The notes below the pieces were generated by a model, which saw nothing but the letters and a program-made list of their open reading frames with translations, had not been told where the DNA came from and did no database searches. The translations under genes were made by a program, and so were the position numbers. 47,070 bases of DNA from Pseudomonadota bacterium. Lineage in GTDB: Bacteria; Pseudomonadota; Gammaproteobacteria; Burkholderiales; Thiobacillaceae. Position 1 is the stretch's first letter; every line of letters starts with the position of its first letter. Shown here piece by piece: positions 24,186-32,435 of this stretch. The stretch lies in NCBI GenBank assembly GCA_021802555.1, contig JAJZRU010000024.1:1-47070 (forward strand). The letters are read 5' to 3'.

Positions 24186-26153
24186 ATGCCCAACACCCTG
24201 GAAGTCGTCCTCGTCCTGCTTGCGGTCGCCATCGTCGTGGCCGCCGCCGCGCGCGCCCTCAAGCTGCCTGCCATGCTGGGCTATCTGCTCACCGGCATCG
24301 CCATCGGCCCGCATGCCATGGGCTGGATACCCGACAGCGCGCAGACGCGCTATCTGGCCGAGTTCGGCGTGGTCTTCCTCATGTTCTCCATCGGCCTGGA
24401 GTTCAGCCTGCCGCGCCTCTTGGCCATGCGCGCGACCGTGCTCGGTTTCGGCGGCCTGCAGGTGCTGGGCAGCCTGCTGCTCATGGTGGCGGTGGCCTAT
24501 GCGGGCGGGCATACGCTGGCCTGGGGCCTGGTGCTGGGCGGCGTGCTGGCCATGTCGTCCACCGCCATCGTCAGCAAGCTTTTGGCCGAGCGCCTGGAGC
24601 TGCAGACGGCTCATGGCCGGCAGATCTTCGGCGCGCTGCTGTTCCAGGATCTCGCCGTGGTGCCGCTTCTGATCCTGGTTCCCAGCCTGGCCATGGACGG
24701 GAATTCCATGACGCGCGAGCTGGTGCTGGCGCTGCTCAAGGCGGCTGCGGTGCTGGCCGTGCTGCTCACGGCCGGACAGCGGCTCATGCGCCCCTGGTTT
24801 CATCGCGTGGCGGCGGCCAAATCGCCGGAGATCTTCACCCTCAACGTGCTGTTCTTCACCCTGCTGCTGGCCTGGTTCACGGAGCAGGCAGGTTTGTCGC
24901 TGGCGCTGGGGGCGTTTCTGGCCGGCATGCTCATTTCGGAGACGGAATACCGCTACCAGGTCGAGGACGACATCAAGCCCTTCCGAGACGTGCTGCTGGG
25001 GTTGTTCTTCGTCACCATAGGCATGCGCCTGGACCTGGCCGTGGTGCTGGCGCAATGGCCGGCGGTGCTGCTGGTGGTGCTGGCGCTGTCGCTGGGCAAG
25101 GGCACCGCAGTCTGGGCGCTGTCGCGCGCCTTCGGCCAGACCTCCTCCGCCGCGCTGCGCAGTGCCCTGGGCCTCGCGCAAGCGGGCGAGTTCGGCTTCG
25201 TCCTGCTGGCGCAGGGTTCCGACCTGGGGCTGTTGCATGCCGACACCGTGCAGCCGGTGCTGGCCGGCATGGTGCTCTCCATGCTCATGGCGCCGCTTTT
25301 GATCCATCGCACCGATGCCATCGTGCGGCGCTGCTGCCGCGGCGAGTGGGCGGGGCGCGCCAAGGAATTGCACGACATCGCCCTGTCCACTTTCGGCAAG
25401 AAGGGCCATGTCATCGTCTGCGGCTACGGGCGCAGCGGCCAGAGCCTGACACGCTTCCTGGACGCCGAGAGCATCCCCTTCGTTGCCCTGGACATGGATC
25501 CCGAGCGCACGCGTGCGGCGGCGGCCGCGGGCGAGTCGGTGGTGTTCGGCGACGCCGCGCGGCGCGAGGTGCTGGTGGCGGCGGGGCTGTCGCGCGCCCG
25601 CGCCCTGGTCGTCACCTTTGCCGATTACAAGGCCAGCCTGGCCATCCTGCGCCACGTCCAGGAGCTGCGCCCGGAACTGCCGGTGCTGGTGCGCACCCTG
25701 GACGAAACCCACATCGGCCGGCTAAAGGAAGCGGGCGCCGCGGAAGTGGTGCCGGAAGTCGTCGAGGGTTCCCTCATGCTGGCCTCGCACACCCTCATGC
25801 TCCTGGGGGTGCCGCTGGCCACGGTGCTCAAACGCATCCGCCGCGTGCGCGAATCCCACTACAGCCTGATGCGCGGATTCTTCCGTGGCGCGAGCGACGA
25901 GGAAGCCTTGGGCGAGGAGGCTCAGCCGCGCCTGATGTCCGTGCTGCTGACGCCGCAGGCGGCGGCCATCGGCAAGACTCTGGGCGAAATCGACTTGAAG
26001 GAAATGCTGGTGGAGGTCTTGTCGGTGCGCCGCCGCGGCATCCGCGGCCTGGCGCCCGAACCCGAGGCGCAGTTGCAGGCCGGCGATGTGCTGGTGTTAA
26101 GGGGTGCGCAGGAAAATCTCGCCAGCGCGGAGATACGCCTGCTGCAGGGCTGA
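24186..26153 (+). CDS. KefC/YbaL-type cation:proton antiporter (CPA2) with TrkA domains
   Basis: A 655-aa inner-membrane antiporter. Residues 1 to about 385 form 12-13 helices of the Na+/H+ exchanger fold (LKLPAMLGYLLTGIAIGPHA, GVVFLMFSIGLEFSLPRLL, LLFQDLAVVPLLIL, LGAFLAGMLISETEYRYQVE). A cytosolic TrkA-N/RCK domain follows (HVIVCGYGRSGQSLTRFLDA with GxGxxG, acidic VALDMDP), and a TrkA-C domain lies near residues 570-650. The architecture implies K+ or Na+ exchange gated by nucleotide or thiol ligands. The stop is 148 bp before the convergent pilin gene. No Shine-Dalgarno is obvious. Confidence 0.9.
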   Translation: MPNTLEVVLVLLAVAIVVAAAARALKLPAMLGYLLTGIAIGPHAMGWIPDSAQTRYLAEFGVVFLMFSIGLEFSLPRLLAMRATVLGFGGLQVLGSLLLMVAVAYAGGHTLAWGLVLGGVLAMSSTAIVSKLLAERLELQTAHGRQIFGALLFQDLAVVPLLILVPSLAMDGNSMTRELVLALLKAAAVLAVLLTAGQRLMRPWFHRVAAAKSPEIFTLNVLFFTLLLAWFTEQAGLSLALGAFLAGMLISETEYRYQVEDDIKPFRDVLLGLFFVTIGMRLDLAVVLAQWPAVLLVVLALSLGKGTAVWALSRAFGQTSSAALRSALGLAQAGEFGFVLLAQGSDLGLLHADTVQPVLAGMVLSMLMAPLLIHRTDAIVRRCCRGEWAGRAKELHDIALSTFGKKGHVIVCGYGRSGQSLTRFLDAESIPFVALDMDPERTRAAAAAGESVVFGDAARREVLVAAGLSRARALVVTFADYKASLAILRHVQELRPELPVLVRTLDETHIGRLKEAGAAEVVPEVVEGSLMLASHTLMLLGVPLATVLKRIRRVRESHYSLMRGFFRGASDEEALGEEAQPRLMSVLLTPQAAAIGKTLGEIDLKEMLVEVLSVRRRGIRGLAPEPEAQLQAGDVLVLRGAQENLASAEIRLLQG

Positions 26154-26208
26154 GATGGGTTCAGCCCTGCGCAAGAGTTAGCGTGAAACAACGCGCAGCG
26201 TTGCCGCG

Positions 26209-26246
26209 TCCCCCTCGCCTTCTGGGAGAGGGCTGGGGTGAGGGAA
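26209..26246. repeat. REP-like imperfect palindrome between convergent genes
   Basis: CCCTCGCC (26212-26219) and GGTGAGGG (26237-26244) pair with one G-T wobble around a GGGAGAGGGC core. Sequences of the type ccctcgcc-n-gggagagggctggggtgaggg are scattered in many proteobacterial genomes. It sits in the 148-bp gap between the antiporter and the pilin gene and may act as a bidirectional terminator. Confidence 0.5.
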
Positions 26247-26301
26247 ACGGACAGGGCGATAAGAGCGTTTCATGATTTGGGGCGGCGATTCGCCATGTCC
26301 G

Positions 26302-27057
26302 TTAGTACAGGATGGCGGCGCCGCAGTTGGCCGTTCCCGCCCCGGATTGCCAGACGGCCGGGGTCACGGTGGTGTTGATGCAGGTGCTGGCGGTCGGCGC
26401 GTTGCCGTTGGCGTTGTAGGCGGAAAACCTCACCGTGCCCGTGAGCGGATTGCCGTCGTCGATCTTGCGATCGACTTCGGCAAGGATGTCCACAGGAATC
26501 TGGTTGCCGGTTTTGAAGTTATGGCGGCAGGACAACGTCGTGCAATTTCCGACATTCGCGCCAGTGGTATTCGTGGCGTCTGCGTACCAGTCGTCGTATT
26601 CCAGGTCCATATAGGCGCCCCACGGGTTGGTCGGGGTGGTGCTCGGGGACTGGGTGGCGTTATAGACGTAAGTGCCATTGAGGAAGCCCGCGTGGGAAAG
26701 TTGATCCCACACCAGGGTGGCTTCCTTGGAGTTCACCGTCGCCCCCCCCACCGCGCCAGCCGGCGTATTTGGCCCCTCTATGATCGCATTGCCGTTGCCG
26801 TCAACGACCGTATTGCCGGGCGTTTCTCCAGGAATCTGGGTATCGGCTTGCATAAAATCCCCCGGCAGCGCCCGATAGCGGTCCTGGAAGCCGTAAAAAG
26901 CCGTCTTCACGCCGTCGATCTGGGTGATCAGGTTGCGCACCCGGGCGCTGGTGATGAGCTCCTGGCCCTTGAGGATGCCGCCCAGCAACAGGCCGATGAT
27001 GACCAGGACGATGGCGATCTCTACCAGGGTGAAGCCGTGCTGCTCGCGGTGGGCCAT
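26302..27057 (-). CDS. Type IV prepilin (MSHA/T2SS pseudopilin-like)
   Basis: A 251-aa prepilin. The class III leader is MAHREQHG with cleavage before FTLVEIAIVLVIIGLLLGGI, including the essential Glu5 of the mature protein. The ectodomain of about 225 aa begins with a helix (ELITSARVRNLITQIDGVKTAF) and YRALPGDF. It has four C-terminal-half cysteines that could form disulfides (NCTTLSC, TCINT, NCGAAILY). GGAG lies 5 nt before the ATG, and a sigma-54 promoter candidate lies 35-50 bp upstream. It is probably the major or an accessory pilin of the MSHA-like system; a pseudopilin is possible. Confidence 0.85.
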   Translation of the reverse strand: MAHREQHGFTLVEIAIVLVIIGLLLGGILKGQELITSARVRNLITQIDGVKTAFYGFQDRYRALPGDFMQADTQIPGETPGNTVVDGNGNAIIEGPNTPAGAVGGATVNSKEATLVWDQLSHAGFLNGTYVYNATQSPSTTPTNPWGAYMDLEYDDWYADATNTTGANVGNCTTLSCRHNFKTGNQIPVDILAEVDRKIDDGNPLTGTVRFSAYNANGNAPTASTCINTTVTPAVWQSGAGTANCGAAILY

Positions 27058-27091
27058 GGGCGCTCCAAAGGCGGAAGGGTCAAAGGACACG

Positions 27092-27107
27092 TGCAAGTTA
27101 TGCGCCA
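27092..27107 (-). promoter_or_regulatory. Sigma-54 promoter candidate of the prepilin gene
   Basis: The minus strand reads TGGCGCATAACTTGCA (27107-27092): the -24 element TGGC-C and -12 element TTGCA at consensus spacing (TGGCACG-N4-TTGCW), with two mismatches in the -24 element. The predicted start near 27080 leaves a short leader ending in GGAG and the ATG at 27057. Pilin genes are often sigma-54-controlled. Confidence 0.6.
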
Positions 27108-27233
27108 GCTTCCCCAAGCCTTGCGTTGCCTGGCTCGTGGCTGGTTTTGCGCGGCCTGGCCCCTGCTGCCTAGTGGCGCCAGCGCGTGCTCTCGCGCCGG
27201 ATTTGTCGAAATACCGTCGATGATGTCGGAATT

Positions 27234-27956
27234 TCACCAATCGGGCGGTGCGACCGCGTCGGGGTGTTCCAGGCGGTCCTTCATCCAGGCGATTTCCGCC
27301 GGATTGCGCAGCACCCCGCTGGCCACCAGGCCGCCCAGCAGGATTTCCGCCTGGCGCGTGTGCCCCAGGTTGGACAGCAGCAGCACGGGCATTTCGCGCA
27401 CCCAGGGCGGGGCATTGCGGGCACGGTCCAGGTCGCGCGCATAGCGCAGGGCGAGCTTGGGGTCGTGCAAAGTGTGCTGGGCGGCCAGCGCGGCATAGGC
27501 CAGCCAGGGCCAGCGCCGCTCGGGATCGGCCAGGTAGGCCCGATGCGTGAAAGCCAGCATGAGCCGCACCTTGGCCGGATCGGGCACGGCGGAATAGAGC
27601 AGGCTGGCCGCGAAGGGCGGCAGGCGGTTGCGCGGATCCAGGGCCAGGGCGGCGTCGAACCAGTGGATCAGGCGCGGATAGTTGAGCGCCTTGTAAGGCA
27701 GGCTGATGCCGGGCTGGTCGTCGTAGGACAGGGCGCGCAGCGTGAGGAGAAGGCTGGCTGCCGCGTTTTCGCCCAAATCAGTCACGCGCAGCGAGGCGAC
27801 CGAGGGTGCCGGCGGCAGGTCGCGCGCACGCGCCGTGGGCGGGGGCTCCCAGGCCTTCCAAAGCGCCTGGGCCGCCAGCGCGCCGCAAAGCAGGAGCAGC
27901 CAGGGCCAGGGCACGGCGCGCCAGGGGCGCTGATCGGCACTGGAGCTAGTCTTCAC
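27234..27956 (-). CDS. Membrane-anchored helical-repeat protein of unknown function
   Basis: A 240-aa protein with one N-terminal hydrophobic segment (WPWLLLLCGALAAQALW) and a soluble, helix-rich domain of about 200 aa with TPR-like pairs (HWFDAALALDPRNRLPPFAA, ALRYARDLDRARNAPPWVRE). The orientation is probably periplasmic. The GTG at 27956 overlaps the end of the permease-like gene by 11 bp, so the two are translationally coupled. No family is recognised. It sits between the two prepilin genes, so a part in pilus assembly or in the neighbouring transporter is possible but unproven. Confidence 0.65.
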   Translation of the reverse strand: MKTSSSADQRPWRAVPWPWLLLLCGALAAQALWKAWEPPPTARARDLPPAPSVASLRVTDLGENAAASLLLTLRALSYDDQPGISLPYKALNYPRLIHWFDAALALDPRNRLPPFAASLLYSAVPDPAKVRLMLAFTHRAYLADPERRWPWLAYAALAAQHTLHDPKLALRYARDLDRARNAPPWVREMPVLLLSNLGHTRQAEILLGGLVASGVLRNPAEIAWMKDRLEHPDAVAPPDW

Positions 27957-28707
27957 GGCGGAACAGATCCACAACAGCGACGGCATAGAGCAGCACCGCA
28001 TAGATCAGGCCCTGGCCCAAGGCGCGGCCGACCTCGCTCCAGTGCGGTGCCGCCTCGCCCAGCCAGTCGCCGCTGCCGAACTCGGCGAAACGCGGCAGCG
28101 CCCAGGCCACCGCAGCGACGACCTGGTCGGCCAGGCCGTTCCACGGGCTGCGCGCGCTCGCCGCGGCCGCCATGAGCTGCAGCGGCGTCAGGCTTTCGGC
28201 GAGAAAATAAAACGCCAATGCAGCCAGCGCCGCAGGCGTCACGCGGCGCAGCGCCAGGGCGGCCGCCAAGGTGAATAGGCCGAGCAGGGCGAGCTGCGCG
28301 TACAGGCCCAGCGTCCAGGCGGCGAGGTTGGCGCGCGCCCCCAGCAGCGCCAGCGTCGCGCCCGCGCCCAGGGCGAAGAGCGCGGCCCAGGCCAGGATGC
28401 CCAGCGCCTTGCCCAGCAGCAGCGACGCCCGCCCGGTGCCGCAGGCCAGCAGCATGGCCAGGCGCTGCTCGCGCGTTTCGGCGACTGTCATGGCGGCGAC
28501 GTGGAGGATCAAGAGGATGGCGCCCAGCGGGCGCAAAAAGGCCGCCGCCGTGACCAACCGGGCGCGCTCGCCGTCGATGGGCGCGAGGCTGCTGACGAAC
28601 ATCGCCCCGGCCGCCGTCACCGCGGCGAGCAGCAGGGCCAGCGCGGGCAGGTGCGCGCGCCGGCCTTCGCGCAGGACATAGCGGGCAATGACGAGGGCGG
28701 CGGGCAT
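27946..28707 (-). CDS. ABC-2-like multi-helix membrane protein
   Basis: A 253-aa integral membrane protein with six predicted helices (LPALALLLAAVTAAGAMFVS, LRPLGAILLILHVAAMTVA, ILAWAALFALGAGATLALLG, LGLYAQLALLGLFTLAAALA and others). The EQRLAMLLACGTGRASLLLGKALG stretch after helix 2 resembles the coupling loop of ABC-2-type permeases (NosY/CcmB-like). No ATPase is encoded beside it; the partner must be outside the window or shared. It overlaps the following membrane-anchored gene. It faces away from the sensor kinase at 28846. Confidence 0.6.
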   Translation of the reverse strand: MPAALVIARYVLREGRRAHLPALALLLAAVTAAGAMFVSSLAPIDGERARLVTAAAFLRPLGAILLILHVAAMTVAETREQRLAMLLACGTGRASLLLGKALGILAWAALFALGAGATLALLGARANLAAWTLGLYAQLALLGLFTLAAALALRRVTPAALAALAFYFLAESLTPLQLMAAAASARSPWNGLADQVVAAVAWALPRFAEFGSGDWLGEAAPHWSEVGRALGQGLIYAVLLYAVAVVDLFRRED

Positions 28708-28722
28708 GGTTCAAGTCGGCGG

Positions 28723-28758
28723 CAAAATAGCCGTCAGTATCAAAATAGCCGTCAGTAT
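28723..28758. repeat. Exact 18-bp tandem duplication in a divergent intergenic region
   Basis: CAAAATAGCCGTCAGTAT occurs twice head to tail (28723-28740 and 28741-28758), between the start of the permease-like gene (28707, minus) and the sensor kinase (28846, plus). TATAGT at 28756-28761, at the end of the second copy, could be a -10 for the kinase. It may be a duplicated regulator site or a replication slip. Confidence 0.75.
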
Positions 28759-28845
28759 AGTGGCGCGCGGCGCCGGATGAGAGCCGGCACGCCTTCGAAG
28801 GTTGCAGTCCGCAATACATCGCCCGGTAGCGGCAGAAACGTCTTC

Positions 28846-30612
28846 ATGCCAGACTTCGCAATCAACACCCGAGCCAACGTCCTGGCCCGCTGGGGCGAGC
28901 GCCTGAGCGGCCTGCCTTCGACGCGCTGGCTGGCGCTCATGCTGTTGGCGCTGCATGCCGGCCTGGTGCTGGGTACGGGCGGGCAGGGATGGGCGCGCAC
29001 CTTCCTGCTCGCGCATTACGGATTCTTTCTCCTCTGGCAGCCTTTCGTCGCCGGCGGCCGGGAACTCGACTGGCGCCGCGCGCTCCCCATTGTGGTGCTG
29101 GCCGTCGCCCTGGTGCTCATTCCGGGCTGGTGGCTCATCGCCTTCTGGGTGGCCCTGCTGTGCGGCCTGACCGCAGCGGTCGCGGCCAGCTTGGCGCAGC
29201 CGCACGAGCGTGCGGGCTACCTGCTGGGGCTGGGCTATCTGCTGGGTCTGCTGCTCATCTGGATCATGCCGCGCCTGCTGCCCATGCCCCAACAATCCCC
29301 TCTGCTGGGGCTGACCGCCCAGTGGGGGCTGCCGCTGCTGCCCCTGGCGCTCTTGTTTCTGCGCGGGCCCCGGCAGACGCCGGACCACAGCTCGCTGGAT
29401 TTTTTCTACGGATTAATGGTGTTCCTCATGGTGGTGGTGCTGGCGCTGGGGGCCTTTGCCCTGGTGACGGTGGCCCAGGTCAATTACGCGCTTGCGCTGT
29501 TCTATACGCTGCTGGCCATGGCTGTGCTGCTGTTGACCTTGAGCCTGTTGTGGAATCCACGCGCGGGCTTTGCCGGCCTGGGCCAACTGATGTCGCGCTA
29601 TCTCCTCTCCGTGGGCCTGCCTTTCGAGGGCTGGACGCGCCAGCTCGCACGCCTGGCGGAACGCGAGCGCGAGCCGGAAAGCTTCGTCGCCGCGGCCTTG
29701 GGGGAGCTGGAACAGCTCGGCTGGGTCAAGGGCGTTGCCTGGCGCACGGCGCGCGGCGAAGGATGCTGGGGTGACTGCGCGGGAGAGGCGCAGACGCAGC
29801 GCTTCCATGGTCTGGACCTGGTCTGGCACAGCCCGCGCGCGCTGCCGCCTGCCCTCGCCCTGCACGTGCGCCTGATGTCGCAGCTGTTGGGTTATTTCTA
29901 TGCCAGCAAGGTGCGCGAGCAGGCCCTGCGCGAGCACGCCTACACCCAGGCCATCCACGACACCGGCGCGCGCCTCACGCATGATGTGAAAAACATCCTG
30001 CAGTCCATGAAGACGCTGCTGGTCGCGGCCGAGGTGAGCGGCGCGGAGGACGGCGAGCGTCTGGTTTCCCTCATGCGGCGCCAGTTGCCGCAGCTCGTGC
30101 AACGCTTGCAAAATACGGTGGACAAGCTGCGCCGGCCGGAGCAGATGGAGGCGCAGGGCGTGCCGGCGGCGGCATGGTGGCAGACCCTGCAGCTGCGCTA
30201 TGCTCAGGACGGCGTCGAGTTCATCGGAACCGAGACCTTGGCCGGGGAAGTGCCGCAGGATTTGTTCGACAGCGTGGCCGACAACCTGCTGACCAATGCG
30301 CTGCGCAAGCGCAAGGCGGAGGCGGGGGTGGCGGTGTCGGCGCGGATCGAATGCGTCGAGGCCGGCATACGTCTGGAAATCTCGGACAATGGCCGGGCGG
30401 CCCCGGAGGCTCTGGCGCGCCAACTGTTCCAGGGGCCGGTGCCCTCCTCCGCAGGGCTGGGCATAGGCCTTTATCAGGCTGCGCGCCAGGCGGCGCGTCT
30501 GGGCTACAGCCTGCGCCTGGCGGAGAACCAGGCCGGACGCGTGGCCTTCGTGCTGGAGCGAAGTCCGGAGGAGAGTGCTAGGGGCACCCCCCCGCAGGGC
30601 AGACCCGGTTGA
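28846..30612 (+). CDS. Membrane sensor histidine kinase, orphan
   Basis: A 588-aa kinase. Residues 1 to about 235 hold eight to nine hydrophobic helices (a 7TM-like sensor region rather than a periplasmic domain). The cytosolic part has a GAF-like segment, then the H-box AIHDTGARLTHDVKNILQSM with the phosphorylatable His, N-box VADNLLTNALRKRK, G1 ISDNGRAAPE and G2 SAGLGIGLYQAA. The HDVKN H-box places it near the PrsK/NtrB-like kinases. No response regulator is adjacent. The ATG at 28846 begins the first helix; another in-frame ATG at 28777 is possible. Its 3' end overlaps the convergent prepilin gene by 35 bp. Confidence 0.85.
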   Translation: MPDFAINTRANVLARWGERLSGLPSTRWLALMLLALHAGLVLGTGGQGWARTFLLAHYGFFLLWQPFVAGGRELDWRRALPIVVLAVALVLIPGWWLIAFWVALLCGLTAAVAASLAQPHERAGYLLGLGYLLGLLLIWIMPRLLPMPQQSPLLGLTAQWGLPLLPLALLFLRGPRQTPDHSSLDFFYGLMVFLMVVVLALGAFALVTVAQVNYALALFYTLLAMAVLLLTLSLLWNPRAGFAGLGQLMSRYLLSVGLPFEGWTRQLARLAEREREPESFVAAALGELEQLGWVKGVAWRTARGEGCWGDCAGEAQTQRFHGLDLVWHSPRALPPALALHVRLMSQLLGYFYASKVREQALREHAYTQAIHDTGARLTHDVKNILQSMKTLLVAAEVSGAEDGERLVSLMRRQLPQLVQRLQNTVDKLRRPEQMEAQGVPAAAWWQTLQLRYAQDGVEFIGTETLAGEVPQDLFDSVADNLLTNALRKRKAEAGVAVSARIECVEAGIRLEISDNGRAAPEALARQLFQGPVPSSAGLGIGLYQAARQAARLGYSLRLAENQAGRVAFVLERSPEESARGTPPQGRPG

Positions 30613-31501
30613 CCAGGGCGGACCAGGACAGCCAGGTCACCAGATCATCGAACTGGCCCTTGGGGCTGCCGTCCGCGGTGGGCGGATGGCTCACGTATGC
30701 CCGATTGGCCTGGCTGCCCATATACGTGGCATTTTGCAGTTCGTCCGGCTCGCTGGTGGGGGGAGGCACTGCCCACTGGTTGTTGTTGGCGCTGTAGCTG
30801 CCTTCGCCGTCGGGGCCATAGGAGATGACCACCGCCGGCACCTGTACGGCGACATAGGGCGAGGGCGCAGGCGGGGCCGCAGGAGGAGGCAGCGCGCAAC
30901 CGGAGGTGCTGCACACATAAAGCTGCCCGTCCTGGGGGTTGCTGGGGTCGGGCGGCCAAGAGGTGCTGAAGCCATCGCCAAGACCGGCGTCGGCATAGGG
31001 AAGATACACGTCGTAGGCATACCGGTTGCCCCAGGCATCCGTTTCGGGAACGCCGAGCGTTGCCCAGGGCAGAAAGCCGACGTGGGGATTTCCCGGCGGC
31101 GGCAGCGGGCAGTTGCCGTTGGCGTTGCGGGTGGGCTCCAGGCCGTCATTGCTCCAGGTCGGGCAGGGCAGATAGTGGCGGACGAAAGTCAGCGTGGTGC
31201 CGGCTGCTGCTGGTTCCTGAGAGGGGCAGGCGCCCGGAAACGGGGGGGTCGTTTGCTTGGGGCATGTTCCGCCGGATACGGCGCCGCTGGAATCATAGCT
31301 GCAAGTACACGAATAGCTGTGGCTCATGGCATAGCCGATGAGCGCATCCTGTATGGTCGCCATGGCCTTCTGGGTCTCGGCGATGCGGCGGGTTTCGATC
31401 TGGCGCGTGAAGGGCACCGCCAGGCCGCCCAGCAGCACGGTGATGACCAGCAGCACCAGGGCCAGTTCCAGCAGGGTGAAGCCGCGCTGCCGAGGTCTCA
31501 C
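30578..31501 (-). CDS. Large prepilin-like protein of the MSHA locus
   Basis: A 307-aa prepilin with a short class III leader, cleaved in RQRG before FTLLELALVLLVITVLLGGL with the mature Glu5. The large ectodomain contains CTCSYDSSGAVSGGTCPK, PCPTWSNDGLEPT, and HVGFLPWATLGVPETDAWGN, the last a pattern seen in MSHA and T2SS minor pilins; six or more cysteines could be disulfide-bonded. Its size suggests a tip or initiator pilin. The GTG start at 31501 overlaps the mshK-like stop (GTGA), so it is the last gene of the mshM-to-prepilin operon. Confidence 0.82.
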   Translation of the reverse strand: MRPRQRGFTLLELALVLLVITVLLGGLAVPFTRQIETRRIAETQKAMATIQDALIGYAMSHSYSCTCSYDSSGAVSGGTCPKQTTPPFPGACPSQEPAAAGTTLTFVRHYLPCPTWSNDGLEPTRNANGNCPLPPPGNPHVGFLPWATLGVPETDAWGNRYAYDVYLPYADAGLGDGFSTSWPPDPSNPQDGQLYVCSTSGCALPPPAAPPAPSPYVAVQVPAVVISYGPDGEGSYSANNNQWAVPPPTSEPDELQNATYMGSQANRAYVSHPPTADGSPKGQFDDLVTWLSWSALVNRVCPAGGCP

Positions 31502-31836
31502 GGCTTGCCCCGGAGAAGCTGGTAGGGCTCGTACACGCGGCCGTCGTAAAGCACCTGGCCGGGCGCCAGACGGCGGCCGTCGGCTTCGTAGTCGATGCCG
31601 GCGCGCGCCTGCGGCTGGCCGTCCACCCATTGCGTGGTGCGGCCGTCGCTGCGCTGCACCACGCCGTTGTAGACGATGGCGCCGCCCGGGGCGGAAGGTG
31701 TTGCCGCATGCACGATGTTGCGCTGGCGCGCATCTTCCAGGGTGGCGCGCTGCGCGGGCGTGTAGAACAGCCGGCCCAGGCCCGCGGCGGCGGGCGGCGC
31801 CAGGCATAGCAGCAGGGCAAGGATCGGCAGCTTCAT
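31498..31836 (-). CDS. mshK: MshK-like periplasmic protein
   Basis: A 112-aa secreted protein. The signal peptide is KLPILALLLCLAPPAAA; the mature part is a small beta-rich domain (AIVYNGVVQRSDGRTTQWVDG, GQVLYDGRVYEPYQLL). It fits MshK or a PilP-like accessory protein by size, position after mshJ and the VxYNGxVxRSxGxxTxWxxG pattern. It would link the alignment subcomplex to the secretin. The ATG at 31836 overlaps the mshJ stop by ATGA, and its own stop overlaps the prepilin start. Confidence 0.7.
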   Translation of the reverse strand: MKLPILALLLCLAPPAAAGLGRLFYTPAQRATLEDARQRNIVHAATPSAPGGAIVYNGVVQRSDGRTTQWVDGQPQARAGIDYEADGRRLAPGQVLYDGRVYEPYQLLRGKP

Positions 31837-32435
31837 GGTTGGGAAGGGCCTTTGAGGCTTATCGTGTACCACACCAGCTCGCAATCGGCCATGAGCCCCG
31901 GCCGGTTGAGGGGCGGCGGCGGCAGCGGCCCGGTGCGCGTGAGGCTGCAGCTGCGCACGCGCACGAGGCCCACGGGCTGGGCCTGCAAGGCGCTGAGGAA
32001 GCGATCAAGGTCGCTTTCCACCAGCAGCGGCAGCTTGAGCTTCATGACGGTCTGAGCGAGCCCCAGGCCGGCGGCGAGGGCGTCCGGCGCCGGTTTGGGG
32101 GGCTCCACCTCGTAGCTGAAGCCATACAGGCCCGCGGCCTTGTCGGCGTTTTGCGCCGCCTGCAGCCAGTCCAGGCGGCCATAGCCGCCCATCAGCCCGC
32201 GCGCCTGCCAGGCCCGCCAGATGGGCAGATAGTCGCGCGCCAGCTTGAGCGCGCCGGCCTGGCGTTCGAGCAAATCGCGGCTTCGGCCGAGCTGGGCTTG
32301 CGCGGCGGCGTCGCGCCGCTGCGCCAGGTTCAAACGTTGCAGGCTCCAGACCGCGGCCAGCGCGGCGAGCAGCAGGCTCAGCCCCAGCGCGGCCAGGGGC
32401 AGGCGCAGCGCGGCGAGCAGCTGAGGCCATTTCAT
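31833..32435 (-). CDS. mshJ: MshJ-like pilus biogenesis protein (PilO-like)
   Basis: A 200-aa bitopic inner-membrane protein with a short cytosolic start, one anchor (LPLAALGLSLLLAALAAVW), a coiled coil (LNLAQRRDAAAQAQLGRSRD) and a C-terminal ferredoxin-like domain (KLKLPLLVESDLDRFLSALQ). This is the PilO/MshJ plan of the alignment subcomplex, which joins the ATPase platform to the secretin. The ATG overlaps the mshI stop by ATGA, and its stop overlaps mshK. Confidence 0.75.
   Translation of the reverse strand: MKWPQLLAALRLPLAALGLSLLLAALAAVWSLQRLNLAQRRDAAAQAQLGRSRDLLERQAGALKLARDYLPIWRAWQARGLMGGYGRLDWLQAAQNADKAAGLYGFSYEVEPPKPAPDALAAGLGLAQTVMKLKLPLLVESDLDRFLSALQAQPVGLVRVRSCSLTRTGPLPPPPLNRPGLMADCELVWYTISLKGPSQP

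Noticed and set aside
23925-25712. 595-codon open frame on the minus strand opposite the antiporter
   Set aside because: It is rich in His, Gln and Gly in a composition typical of the complement of a GC-rich gene, matches no family, and is antisense to a clear CPA2 antiporter.
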